Shown here piece after piece: positions 7,699 through 16,935 of a stretch of DNA of 61,361 nt (its first letter is position 1; every line of letters begins with the position of its first letter). Made by a program: the position numbers and the translations under genes. The notes below the pieces were generated by a model. The model worked only from the letters and a program-made list of their open reading frames with translations, made no database searches and was not told where the DNA came from. The DNA comes from Dehalococcoidia bacterium (GTDB lineage Bacteria > Chloroflexota > Dehalococcoidia > UBA2979): contig JAPYRK010000011.1 of assembly GCA_029941115.1 (NCBI GenBank), forward strand, positions 1-61,361, written 5' to 3'.

Positions 7699-8742
7699 AT
7701 GAATACAAGTAAACAAGTGAATGCGATGATAGGTCTGCTTTTTATAGCATTCTTGTTTTTTGGCGGCTATATTGCGAGAGAGCAGCTTCGTGCTGAAGAG
7801 GCTTCGATTCATCAAAATGAAGAGCTCGTTCACAGAGGAGCAGAACTATTTCATAATAACTGTGTGTCCTGTCATGGTTTAGTTGGTGAAGGCAACATCG
7901 GTCCAGCACTTAATTCAGACTTCTTTAGAACAACAGACTCAACACCTGATGGAGAAGCAAGAGAAGTTTACACATACCTATTCAATACTCTCTCTTGCGG
8001 TCGCTCAGGTGCATATATGCCTTTATGGAGTGAGCGATTCGGTGGCTCAATGTCAGAAACACAAATTGACTATCTAGTCAAGCTGATCATGCAAGGTCGC
8101 TGGGATTTAGTTGAGCACGCAAATGAGGAACACTTTGAACACAGGCTAGACAGTTGGGAAATACAAAAAGCTGACGCTGAACGCCGAGCAAGCACCATTC
8201 CTGATCGACCAGAGCTCACGGACTACCTAACAAGCCTTGAAGACTCCGCTAATCTCGCGATCACGGCTGATAATTGTGGTCAATACTCGATGGATACAAG
8301 AAGTAAAATCTATGCTCGTACTCCTTTCTCAGCTGACGCTGCTTCCGTAGAAGCCTCTCAGAGTACTGCCGAATCAGCAGCAACAGAAGCCCCACCGGGT
8401 GTGCTAGCTGTAGAGCTGGCAAAAGACGGCCCCTACGCAATCACTGCACCAGACACATTTAGCGCCGACGGCGAAATTTCGCTTCAAGTCAAGAATAACG
8501 CTGCGCTAATTCACAACCTGCGATTATTGCGTACAGATATTTCAGCTGACAGCCTTCCTACAAATGACCAGGGTATGGTCGATGTTGAGTCGGCAGGCGA
8601 AGTATTATTTGCAAGCGATGACCTACAAAATGGTGGTGAAGAAGAAACAAACCTATCGCTTGACGCCGGAACCTATGTATTATTTTGTGACATTCCAGGT
8701 CACTACCAATTAAGAATGTACAAAGCAATAACTATCGAATAA
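7699..8742 (+). CDS. membrane-anchored cytochrome c fused to a C-terminal cupredoxin
   Basis: Last catalytic gene of the bc operon; likely the electron exit of the complex. 347 aa: an N-terminal membrane anchor (about 11-23), a class-I cytochrome c domain with CVSCH at 55-59 and a candidate axial Met at 107 (AYMPLW), a linker rich in Ala/Ser/Glu (about 212-235), then a cupredoxin domain (about 236-347). The type-I copper ligands are all present: H272 (IHNL), C330, H335 and M340 (FCDIPGHYQLRM). C100 and C193 may form a disulfide. One protein therefore carries both heme c and Cu. Separate plastocyanin-like and cytochrome c carriers are usual; the fusion would permit internal electron transfer toward a terminal oxidase. 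Confidence 0.93.
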   Translation: MNTSKQVNAMIGLLFIAFLFFGGYIAREQLRAEEASIHQNEELVHRGAELFHNNCVSCHGLVGEGNIGPALNSDFFRTTDSTPDGEAREVYTYLFNTLSCGRSGAYMPLWSERFGGSMSETQIDYLVKLIMQGRWDLVEHANEEHFEHRLDSWEIQKADAERRASTIPDRPELTDYLTSLEDSANLAITADNCGQYSMDTRSKIYARTPFSADAASVEASQSTAESAATEAPPGVLAVELAKDGPYAITAPDTFSADGEISLQVKNNAALIHNLRLLRTDISADSLPTNDQGMVDVESAGEVLFASDDLQNGGEEETNLSLDAGTYVLFCDIPGHYQLRMYKAITIE

Positions 8743-8768
8743 TAGTAAAAAGCTAGGGAGGTAACTAG

Positions 8769-8885
8769 ATGGCTACAACAGGGAAACGTTATAAATGTCC
8801 AGCATGTGAAGCTGAATTTATTGTCACGCGAGGTGCAGACGAATCCGAGCTTCGCTGCGGTGATAATGTACTTGAGCAAATATAA
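8769..8885 (+). CDS. 38-aa desulforedoxin-like Cys protein
   Basis: ATG at 8769 behind GGGAGGT. The peptide begins MATTGKRYKCPACEAEFIV and ends LRCGDNVLEQI. The start resembles desulforedoxin and the desulfoferrodoxin N-terminal domain (YKC-x2-C, then a second Cys group near the end). Desulforedoxin uses four Cys (CxxC and CC) to bind iron; here only three remain (C10, C13, C30), so the metal site is incomplete unless the protein dimerises or uses another ligand. Located 26 bp after the cytochrome c-cupredoxin gene, and 41 bp before a related small gene. Function unknown. Confidence 0.72.
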   Translation: MATTGKRYKCPACEAEFIVTRGADESELRCGDNVLEQI

Positions 8886-8926
8886 GAAATATGTCACCAC
8901 AAATAATCTGGAGCTGGAGGAATTAA

Positions 8927-9070
8927 ATGGCAGTTGCATTAGGGAAAAGATATAAGGACGAAGAATCTGGTGTAGAGGTGCTATGCATTAAACCAGGTGA
9001 ATGTAATCTAAACGTTGACGGACGACCGATGGAAGAACTGCAACCCAAAGTTCTGCCCTCAGCTGACTAA
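8927..9070 (+). CDS. 47-aa desulforedoxin-like microprotein
   Basis: ATG at 8927 with GGAGG ahead. It begins MAVALGKRYKDEESGVEVLC, contains IKPGECNLNVDGRPMEEL, and ends KVLPSAD. It shares GKRYK and the overall small beta layout with the preceding 38-aa protein, so the two look like divergent copies. The CxxC position of the first copy is replaced by D-E-E-S; only C20 and C26 remain. Probably not an iron-binding rubredoxin-type site any more, or it binds metal differently. Downstream is rpsU with its own candidate -10 box. Confidence 0.68.
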   Translation: MAVALGKRYKDEESGVEVLCIKPGECNLNVDGRPMEELQPKVLPSAD

Positions 9071-9091
9071 CTTATTAAGCAGAAGAAGCAG

Positions 9092-9097
9092 TATAAT
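9092..9097 (+). promoter_or_regulatory. candidate -10 box ahead of rpsU
   Basis: Exact TATAAT at 9092-9097, about 65-80 bp before the rpsU start. The -35 region (about 9069-9074, AACTTA) is poor, so this is a weak prediction. Confidence 0.35.
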
Positions 9098-9155
9098 TAG
9101 CAACCTCTACCGCTAATCGTAGACACACGATTTATCAACCGCTGTAGAATCGAGA

Positions 9156-9386
9156 ATGAGAGAGATTAGTTTGAGCGAGATCCAAGTCGGACACAACGAG
9201 TCGTTAGAGCAAGCGCTTCGCAGATTTACGAAACGAGTGCAAACTGATGGCATACTCATGGACTACCGTAAACATGAATATTACGAAAAGCCATCAGAGC
9301 GGCGCAAGAAAAAAGAAGCTGCTCGGGTTCGAAAAATGCGAAAAGCTATAATAAAGGCTACGCATCGCAAAGGTCCAAGTTTTTAG
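9156..9386 (+). CDS. rpsU: 30S ribosomal protein bS21
   Basis: Small basic ribosomal protein near the anti-Shine-Dalgarno end of 16S rRNA. Seen: [39 protein letters not shown] and a Lys/Arg-rich tail, matching bS21 along its length. The ATG at 9156 gives 76 aa, but the family usually begins M-S-x-(I/V)-x-V-G-x-N-E, which would fit a TTG at 9171 ([10 protein letters not shown], 71 aa). Neither has a strong ribosome binding site, so the start is uncertain. The gene is followed by yqeY, an arrangement (rpsU-yqeY) common in many bacteria. Confidence 0.93.
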   Translation: MREISLSEIQVGHNESLEQALRRFTKRVQTDGILMDYRKHEYYEKPSERRKKKEAARVRKMRKAIIKATHRKGPSF

Positions 9387-9531
9387 ACTAAACCGATAAG
9401 TCAAAATGCCAGACATGTATTTCAATTATATTCCCTGAAATATTCTGAGTTGCAAGCCAAAAAAACCACAAACACTTATGGCTAAGCGGTGTTGCTAATT
9501 AAGTGCAGACTTGAATGTACGAGGCTCGACT

Positions 9532-9987
9532 ATGACGAATGATCCTACTCTTCTCGAGACTATTAGAACTCACATGAAACAAGCTTGGAAAAATGGTGAC
9601 AATGAGCGCCGTGACACTCTACGTCTTGTAATTGCGTCAATCGATTATGCTCGAATCGCCAACAAGGAAAAACTTAACGACAGCCAAGTAATGCAGGTCA
9701 TCCAAAAAGAAGCTAAGCAAAGAAAAGAGTCTATCGATGAATTTACCAAAGGAAACCGGCAAGATCTTGTTGCTAAAGAAGAATTAGAACTCGCAATTAT
9801 CTCTGAGTACCTACCGGAGGAGTTAACGGAAATGGAATTAACTCAGATAATAAAAGACGTGATAATCGAAACAAATGCGGCAGACCTGAGCGACGTTGGA
9901 ATCGTAATGAAAACACTCATGCCTAAGCTCGGTGGTCGTGCGGACGGTAAGCAAGCTAACATCTTGGTGAGAGAACTACTAAGCTAA
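9532..9987 (+). CDS. yqeY: YqeY/GatB-tail family protein
   Basis: Soluble helical protein related to the C-terminal tRNA-binding domain of GatB. 151 aa from the ATG at 9532, which has CGAGGC ahead; a TTG at 9511 is in frame but less likely. Family features: DTLRLVIASIDYARI, VIQKEAKQRKESIDEF, EYLPEELTEMEL, and the end MPKLGGRADGKQANILVRELL. Proposed to act with tRNA or aminoacyl-tRNA amidation, but its molecular role is not settled. It follows rpsU. Confidence 0.93.
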   Translation: MTNDPTLLETIRTHMKQAWKNGDNERRDTLRLVIASIDYARIANKEKLNDSQVMQVIQKEAKQRKESIDEFTKGNRQDLVAKEELELAIISEYLPEELTEMELTQIIKDVIIETNAADLSDVGIVMKTLMPKLGGRADGKQANILVRELLS

Positions 9988-10013
9988 CCACCAGCTAAGC
10001 AGGTTTTATAACA

Positions 10014-11513
10014 GTGTCAGAACTAAAGCTAGCATTCAGCCCTCCATCAATTAGCCATAGCAAGTTCACGATTTCCCTCTTCGGAATTTGTACAACAATT
10101 GTGCTCATTGGAATACTTATACTTCCATCCGGACGTTTAGCACTTGGGACGAATGATCTCTCCGAGATAAGCTGGATCGTTACAGCAATATGTTTGTCGT
10201 TGCTACTCGGGGTGCTGTCGGCCGCTCATTTGGCAAGCGATGCGTCGCCAAATCTTTCTGGAATACGGCGACTGTTGCTCTTCATCGTGCTTCTGATCGC
10301 TATTAACTTATCCATTCGAGTAAGCCTTCCATTACTTACTGAGAATTCCTCAAATCTTAAAATTTTCATAGCGCTACCTATATCAGCGTTCGCATTAGTA
10401 GCGACAGTGTTATTGGGATTTAATACAGGAGTCTTGTCAACGCTGATATCGTCTCTCGTTGGGGTATTTGTAATTGCAAGTCTGCCGAATTCAGAGGCGG
10501 CCGACGTAGTGTTAGTCTTCTCCATCATCACCGCAGGAGGGCTCTCAGCCTCGTTTGTTGCACTAGGGGCAAAGCGAATCAATGACTACCTAAAGGGTGG
10601 CTTCACTATCGCCGCCGTGATTCTTTTAAGTACGGCTTTTAGCCTACCACTTAGCAAAGAATTCGAGCCTTCGCAATTTATAAATGCTGGTGCCTCGGCC
10701 CTTATTAATGGGCTACTCTCGGCCACAGTAGGAGTCGGTATTTATAACGTACTCAGCCGCCCTTTTGGAATTATTACCCGGGTGGAATTAATGGAGTTAG
10801 CTCAGCCCGGCACCAGACTGCTCCGACTAATGCAAGAACAAGCCCCCGGCACTTATGCACATGCAACCGCAGTTGCGGATCTTGCGTCTCGAGGAGCAGC
10901 TGAAATTGGAGCTGATGAACAACTCGTTCGAGCGGGTGGAATGTTTCATGATGTAGGTAAGCTGTTTCGCCCCGATTTCTTCATTGAGAACAGAAATTCT
11001 GAACAATCCGACAATCCTCACGACGCGCTAGATGAACTGCAGTCAACTCGTGTCCTTCATGGACACGTCGCCAAGGGGATCGAACGAGCGAGAGAGGATA
11101 AATTACCTGAAGCCGTTATACGCTTCATTCCCGAACACCACGGCACCACGTATCCAGCCTACTTCTACCGCCGGGCACTCGAAAAGGATCCTAATATCGA
11201 CCAATCAAAATTTAGGTATCCTGGACCTGCTCCCAGATCTAGAGAAACTGCTCTCGTAATGATCGCTGACGGATGTGAAGCTGCGGTTAGGGCATCATCT
11301 GACCGAAGCTCGGACCAAGTCTTAGCTATCGTCAAATCGATTATTCGAGACAGGCTAGAGGATGGGCAATTTGATAACTGCGACCTTACGGTCAGAGATC
11401 TACGAACAATTGAGAAAGCCTTCACGTTAGCTTTAGTGGCTGCCTACCATCCTCGTATTGAATATCCAGAAGGAGATTCTAGCTCAGGTAGACTGTCTCG
11501 TGATCAGGCTTGA
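10014..11513 (+). CDS. PgpH-like membrane HD phosphohydrolase lacking the usual extracellular domain
   Basis: Predicted c-di-AMP phosphodiesterase or a related HD hydrolase. The first ~255 residues form multiple membrane helices. A cytoplasmic HD domain follows with ELAQPGTRLLRLMQEQAPGTYAHA, the metal site H312-D313 (MFHDVGKL), RPDFFIENR and PEHHGT, closely matching the PgpH (7TMR-HD) family. PgpH from Listeria is about 720 aa and has an N-terminal extracellular domain ahead of the helices; this 499-aa protein starts directly with helices. GTG start at 10014. In many bacteria this gene neighbours ybeY and era; not here. Its stop overlaps the end of purQ by 10 bp, convergently. Confidence 0.88.
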   Translation: MSELKLAFSPPSISHSKFTISLFGICTTIVLIGILILPSGRLALGTNDLSEISWIVTAICLSLLLGVLSAAHLASDASPNLSGIRRLLLFIVLLIAINLSIRVSLPLLTENSSNLKIFIALPISAFALVATVLLGFNTGVLSTLISSLVGVFVIASLPNSEAADVVLVFSIITAGGLSASFVALGAKRINDYLKGGFTIAAVILLSTAFSLPLSKEFEPSQFINAGASALINGLLSATVGVGIYNVLSRPFGIITRVELMELAQPGTRLLRLMQEQAPGTYAHATAVADLASRGAAEIGADEQLVRAGGMFHDVGKLFRPDFFIENRNSEQSDNPHDALDELQSTRVLHGHVAKGIERAREDKLPEAVIRFIPEHHGTTYPAYFYRRALEKDPNIDQSKFRYPGPAPRSRETALVMIADGCEAAVRASSDRSSDQVLAIVKSIIRDRLEDGQFDNCDLTVRDLRTIEKAFTLALVAAYHPRIEYPEGDSSSGRLSRDQA

Positions 11514-12187
11514 GAAAGTACCGACTCCCAGATACGATTGCCATCCTCGCTTCCAAGTAACATCTCACAAGCCCTCTCAGGATGTGGCATCATCCCGAGC
11601 ACATTCTTCTGACTGTTAAAAATCCCAGCGATATTTGCTATCGACCCGTTAGGGTTCGCTTCCGGAGAAACTTCACCTGATTGACTAGCATAACGAAATG
11701 CAATCTGGTCATTCTGCTCCAACATCTCCAGATCGGCCGAAGAGGCAACGTATCTCCCTTCACCGTGTGACATAGGAATTTGGTAAGTTCGATTCCTATC
11801 CAATCCGGACGTAAAGGCAGAATCGAAAGTTTCCGAAATTAGATAGGTATCCTTGCATCGAAACTGAAGTGAACTGTTACGCATCAAGACACCTGGCAAG
11901 ATGCCTGCCTCACATAAAATCTGAAATCCATTACAAATTCCAATCAGCAGGCCTCCATTTTCAGCATGCATTCGCACAGCCCCCATAACCGGAGAAAAAC
12001 GTGCAATTGCACCACACCGAAGATAATCTCCATAAGAAAAACCGCCGGGAAGCACCACAAGATCATATCCAGTTAAGTCGCTCGTGCGGTGCCAAATTTT
12101 ATCTGCTTTAAACCCACACCTCTCTAATGCCCACACCGTATCAGAATCGCTCCAAGTTCCAGGAAAGACAATTACAGCAGCTCTCAT
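11504..12187 (-). CDS. purQ: phosphoribosylformylglycinamidine synthase, glutaminase subunit
   Basis: Glutaminase that feeds ammonia to PurL in step 4 of purine synthesis. 227 aa from the ATG at 12187, which shares one base with the purL stop (TGATG); a TTG one codon ahead is also possible. Class-I glutamine amidotransferase triad: Cys in GICNGFQ, His and Glu in MPHPERA. Also VLPGGFSYGDYLRCGAIAR and SHGEGRY, characteristic of PurQ. Translationally coupled to purL. The third small subunit, PurS, needed by this short-PurL type, is not nearby. Confidence 0.97.
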   Translation of the reverse strand: MRAAVIVFPGTWSDSDTVWALERCGFKADKIWHRTSDLTGYDLVVLPGGFSYGDYLRCGAIARFSPVMGAVRMHAENGGLLIGICNGFQILCEAGILPGVLMRNSSLQFRCKDTYLISETFDSAFTSGLDRNRTYQIPMSHGEGRYVASSADLEMLEQNDQIAFRYASQSGEVSPEANPNGSIANIAGIFNSQKNVLGMMPHPERACEMLLGSEDGNRIWESVLSQA

Positions 12188-14427
12188 CAAAAATCTCCAT
12201 TGCCATCATCGGTAAAATCTTGCCCGATGATTCGATCCAGACCTAGATTCCATCTCGTATAGGCCTCACCTAAGTCAACATCAATAGGGCCAAAGCTAAA
12301 ATTCTGCGTGGCCTCAACTTCACCTAATTCAGTAACTGGTATCGAATATCCGTCGGTTAATGAAATAAGTAAATCCGGCTTATCTGTCGCTACCAAAAAT
12401 CGAGAAGGCCCCTCGCCGAACAAAGCTGCATCCAATCGCTCTCCTAAATCTAACGCATTCGCTCTGAAACCATAACCACTAGCAAAACTCATCTCAATCA
12501 AAGCCACTGCAATTCCGCCATCCCCTACGTCATGAGCCGCCGACAAAAGTCCTTCATCGTGCATAAGTAAAATCAAATCACCAGTTTCTCGAGCCAATTT
12601 AAGATCAATTGACAGACTTCCCGCGATTCTTCCGGTTCGAGTCCACTGAAATTCGGAAGCAGCTAAGGTGCTAGCCGATTGCTCTACGGATCCACCGATC
12701 AGAAATATGCGATTACCTATCTTGGGCGATATAGTTAGTCGGCTCGCGGCATCTGATATCACTCCCAGCATACCAATTGTAGGAGTAGGCATTATTTGAC
12801 CACCCGGCGTCTCATTATATAGAGATGCGTTTCCCGAAATCACAGGTGTCTCAAATGCGCGCGACGCGTCTGATAGGCCAATAATGGACTTCTCGAGCTG
12901 ATAGGCCACCTCATTTTTTTCGGGATTGCCGAAATTAAGGCAGTCAGTGACCGCAACGGGACGAGCGCCAGTAGCTATTACATTTCGTGCGGCTTCGGCA
13001 ACGGCCAAAGCAGCTCCCACCTGAGGATTCAAATAAACAGCTCTTCCATTGCAGTCCGTAGAGACTGCGAGACCTTGCTTTAGTCCTTTAATGCGTATAA
13101 CAGCTGCATCTCCACCGGGCTTTAAAACTGTATTATTCAGTACCTGATGGTCATATTGTTGATATACCCATCTTCGCGAAGAAAGATTCTCTGACTGAAG
13201 TAAATCAAAAAGTATGTCAGTTGTTATCAATGGATCAATGTCAGGTTCGAGCGACAAATTCTCGAGTGCAAGTAATTCGACTACTGGATCAATCGCCGTA
13301 TCATTCGTATACATTGGAGGATTTGTCATGATGTTTACTGGCATCGAGGCAACTACCGTGTCGTTTTCTCGAATAGTGACCTGACCATTTGATGTGACAA
13401 TACCTATCTCAGTCGCATTAATTTCCCAAGACTTGAAATACTCTATCACCTCTTTGAGATATTTCCGGTGAGGTATAACCAGCATACGTTCCTGTGATTC
13501 AGAAAGCATTACCTCATAGGCAGTCATATTTTCAGCACGTCGAGGCACAAGTGTCACATCTATGTCAATTCCAGAATTACCACGATCAGCAGCCTCAACT
13601 GCCGAAGATGTTAGTCCAGCTGCTCCTAAATCTTGAAGACCAACTATCCAGTCCGAATGATCTTCCGCGAGTCCAACACATGCTTCCATCAAAAGTTTCT
13701 CTAGAAAAGGATGTCCCACCTGTACTGCCGGTCGACGTGAGGCTGAGTCCTCATCTAACTCAACCGAGGCAAATGTCGCACCATGAATTCCGTCTCTTCC
13801 AGTATCAGCTCCCACTAAAACAATCGGATTTCCTTCTCCCTCAGCCACAGCGGATAACAAGTTTGTCTTCAGTCCAACACCCACACACATTGCATTGACG
13901 AGGGGATTTCCACTGTATGATGTGTGCATCTGAATCTCGCCACCCACAGTCGGGACACCGACGCAATTTCCGTAGCCACCAATACCCGAAACAACACCCC
14001 GTAAAAGGGTCCTATTATGCGCCTCAGTTAACGGCCCAAATCTTAGAGAGTTTAGTAGAGCGACAGGGCGCATACCCATCGCAAATATATCGCGTAAAAT
14101 CCCACCAACTCCGGTTGCTGCTCCTTCATATGGCTCGAGCGCGGACGGGTGATTATGTGATTCAATTTTGAAAACCACTACCCAGCCGTCCCCAATATCG
14201 ATAGCTCCAGCATTTTCAGCTCCAGCTTCCGTCAGAACATGAGGCCCTGTAGTGGGGAAATGATGAAATAACGGCTTCGAGTGCTTGTAGCCACAATGCT
14301 CTGACCACAGTGCTCCTGTCATACCCAATTCAACTTCAGTCGGCTCACGGTCCAACATATCCACAAGACGACCATATTCCTCCTCTGACATTGCGACCTG
14401 TGACAAAAGCGTTTCTAGGTGTTCCAT
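12187..14427 (-). CDS. purL: phosphoribosylformylglycinamidine synthase, large subunit
   Basis: ATP-dependent amidation of FGAR to FGAM. 746 aa from the ATG at 14425-14427 (MEHLETLLSQVAMSEEEY), the small-PurL type that works with PurQ and PurS. Seen: ELGMTGALWSEHCGYKHS, the nucleotide and FGAR segments KIESHNHPSALEPYEGAATG, VGGILRDIFAMGMRP, QDLGAAGL, and the C-terminal HDVGDGGIAVALIEM. A TTG 66 bp upstream is in frame, but the extension has no family match and would overlap the upstream gene. The natural start has no clear ribosome binding site. Order purA - two membrane genes - purL - purQ, all minus. Confidence 0.97.
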   Translation of the reverse strand: MEHLETLLSQVAMSEEEYGRLVDMLDREPTEVELGMTGALWSEHCGYKHSKPLFHHFPTTGPHVLTEAGAENAGAIDIGDGWVVVFKIESHNHPSALEPYEGAATGVGGILRDIFAMGMRPVALLNSLRFGPLTEAHNRTLLRGVVSGIGGYGNCVGVPTVGGEIQMHTSYSGNPLVNAMCVGVGLKTNLLSAVAEGEGNPIVLVGADTGRDGIHGATFASVELDEDSASRRPAVQVGHPFLEKLLMEACVGLAEDHSDWIVGLQDLGAAGLTSSAVEAADRGNSGIDIDVTLVPRRAENMTAYEVMLSESQERMLVIPHRKYLKEVIEYFKSWEINATEIGIVTSNGQVTIRENDTVVASMPVNIMTNPPMYTNDTAIDPVVELLALENLSLEPDIDPLITTDILFDLLQSENLSSRRWVYQQYDHQVLNNTVLKPGGDAAVIRIKGLKQGLAVSTDCNGRAVYLNPQVGAALAVAEAARNVIATGARPVAVTDCLNFGNPEKNEVAYQLEKSIIGLSDASRAFETPVISGNASLYNETPGGQIMPTPTIGMLGVISDAASRLTISPKIGNRIFLIGGSVEQSASTLAASEFQWTRTGRIAGSLSIDLKLARETGDLILLMHDEGLLSAAHDVGDGGIAVALIEMSFASGYGFRANALDLGERLDAALFGEGPSRFLVATDKPDLLISLTDGYSIPVTELGEVEATQNFSFGPIDVDLGEAYTRWNLGLDRIIGQDFTDDGNGDF

Positions 14428-14450
14428 TTTTTTAAGATTACCAACAATCT

Positions 14451-14984
14451 CTACTGCGAAGATATTCGATTTTTCGAACGATACGCATCCCAAGCCTTTA
14501 TAGTCTGAGCCCGTCCCTTACTATACCCAATCTGGTCGCCAAAATAACCACCCAAAAAACCGGCTAGCACCCTGCTTCCGATCAATAAAATTAGACCGTA
14601 GGCTACCGTTGCGTAAATCAATCGATCATTAAATATCGGAGTAGCCAAAACAAACGCAATACCGCCAACAACAGCGATTAGAACTCCAAGATACGCAAAA
14701 CTATTAACCCAACGCGATTCTATCGATCTCTGATTTTTCATAGCGAGTACGATCTCTTCGGGCACTTGATCAAGTCGCTCAGTGGACGTTGAATCGAATT
14801 GACACTCAACACATAATGCGTCCAGTAATCCCATCGGAGAGAAACAATACGCACAAAAATTTCCCCGATTGGGGACTGCGCCGTTAATCACATCAACAAG
14901 ATGATTTTCAAGTCTCAAAGAAAAAAGCGGACAATTGTCATCGGGCTTAAACCGACGCTCACCAGGGAAATCTTGATTTGTCAC
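14451..14984 (-). CDS. zinc-ribbon protein with membrane hairpin, unknown
   Basis: 177 aa, GTG start with GAGAGGA six bases ahead. The N-terminal soluble part has CAYC and CVEC pairs (about residues 44-61), a treble-clef or zinc-ribbon arrangement. Two membrane helices follow (about 95-116 and 122-145, with IAVVGGIAFVLATPIF) and a basic tail (SKGRAQTIKAWDAYRSKNR). It lies between copD-like and purL genes in the purA-purL-purQ run. No family recognised; a membrane-tethered zinc-ribbon accessory is all I can support. Confidence 0.8.
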   Translation of the reverse strand: MTNQDFPGERRFKPDDNCPLFSLRLENHLVDVINGAVPNRGNFCAYCFSPMGLLDALCVECQFDSTSTERLDQVPEEIVLAMKNQRSIESRWVNSFAYLGVLIAVVGGIAFVLATPIFNDRLIYATVAYGLILLIGSRVLAGFLGGYFGDQIGYSKGRAQTIKAWDAYRSKNRISSQ

Positions 14985-15019
14985 CCACTATCCTCTCTAC
15001 CACAAATTTAGACACTAGC

Positions 15020-15520
15020 TTAGCCCAGAGAAAATTGGTGATTCCCTAAGGCAATACCCAGCCACAGAGTACCGGTAGTTACAAGCAGCATAAGAAAAGA
15101 AAATAGCCATGATTGTCGCCGTAAATAATCTAAGTCGCCCACTTTGTCCTCGTCTCCATTAATTACTTCATCTGATAACATTCGAATCTTTTTACTAAAA
15201 TATGTTGTATGAATCATTAACAAAATCATCAAAACTACAAAAGCGATCATCTTCACTACCAAGATAGATCCCCACGTCGTTTCAATTAGGTCAGATGGTG
15301 CAAATACTTGTATTTGATATATTCCCGTTATCGCCAAAACAAGGATAGATGCAGCGCTCATTATTCCAAAACGGCGTGCAACTGTGGAAACTACATTTCT
15401 TTTGAGTTGCTCATCATCAATGAACCATGTCGCCGGAGTCAACGCAAAAAACATTAGCACTTGCGGTCCGAAAAGAAGTGCCGCCGCAGATACATGCAAT
15501 ATAAGAGATATCGTTTCCAT
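15020..15520 (-). CDS. CopD-like/DUF2269-type four-helix membrane protein
   Basis: 166-aa integral membrane protein with about four helices. Begins METISLILHVSAAALLFGPQVLMFF with a membrane His, and has RRFGIMSAASILVLAITGIYQI, typical of the CopD copper-resistance domain and DUF2269 families. These proteins have conserved His in the first helix and are linked to copper handling or heme. Another His-containing helix occurs at about residues 85-108 (LLMIHTTYFSKK). Substrate not shown. It sits between purA and an unknown membrane gene. Confidence 0.65.
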   Translation of the reverse strand: METISLILHVSAAALLFGPQVLMFFALTPATWFIDDEQLKRNVVSTVARRFGIMSAASILVLAITGIYQIQVFAPSDLIETTWGSILVVKMIAFVVLMILLMIHTTYFSKKIRMLSDEVINGDEDKVGDLDYLRRQSWLFSFLMLLVTTGTLWLGIALGNHQFSLG

Positions 15521-15538
15521 ATTCGCCCTTGGACGCCT

Positions 15539-16888
<1,350 letters not shown>

Positions 16889-16935
16889 TCACAAATACTC
16901 AAAAAAACACAAACCAATTTACTCTACATGATTGG

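Noticed and set aside
9450-9510. Weak inverted repeat AACAC/GTGTT before yqeY
   Set aside because: Asymmetric and short; no support as a terminator or switch.
13494-13898. 134-aa plus-strand reading frame antisense to purL
   Set aside because: Overlaps a clear purL on the opposite strand, has a composition typical of a shadow frame and matches no family.
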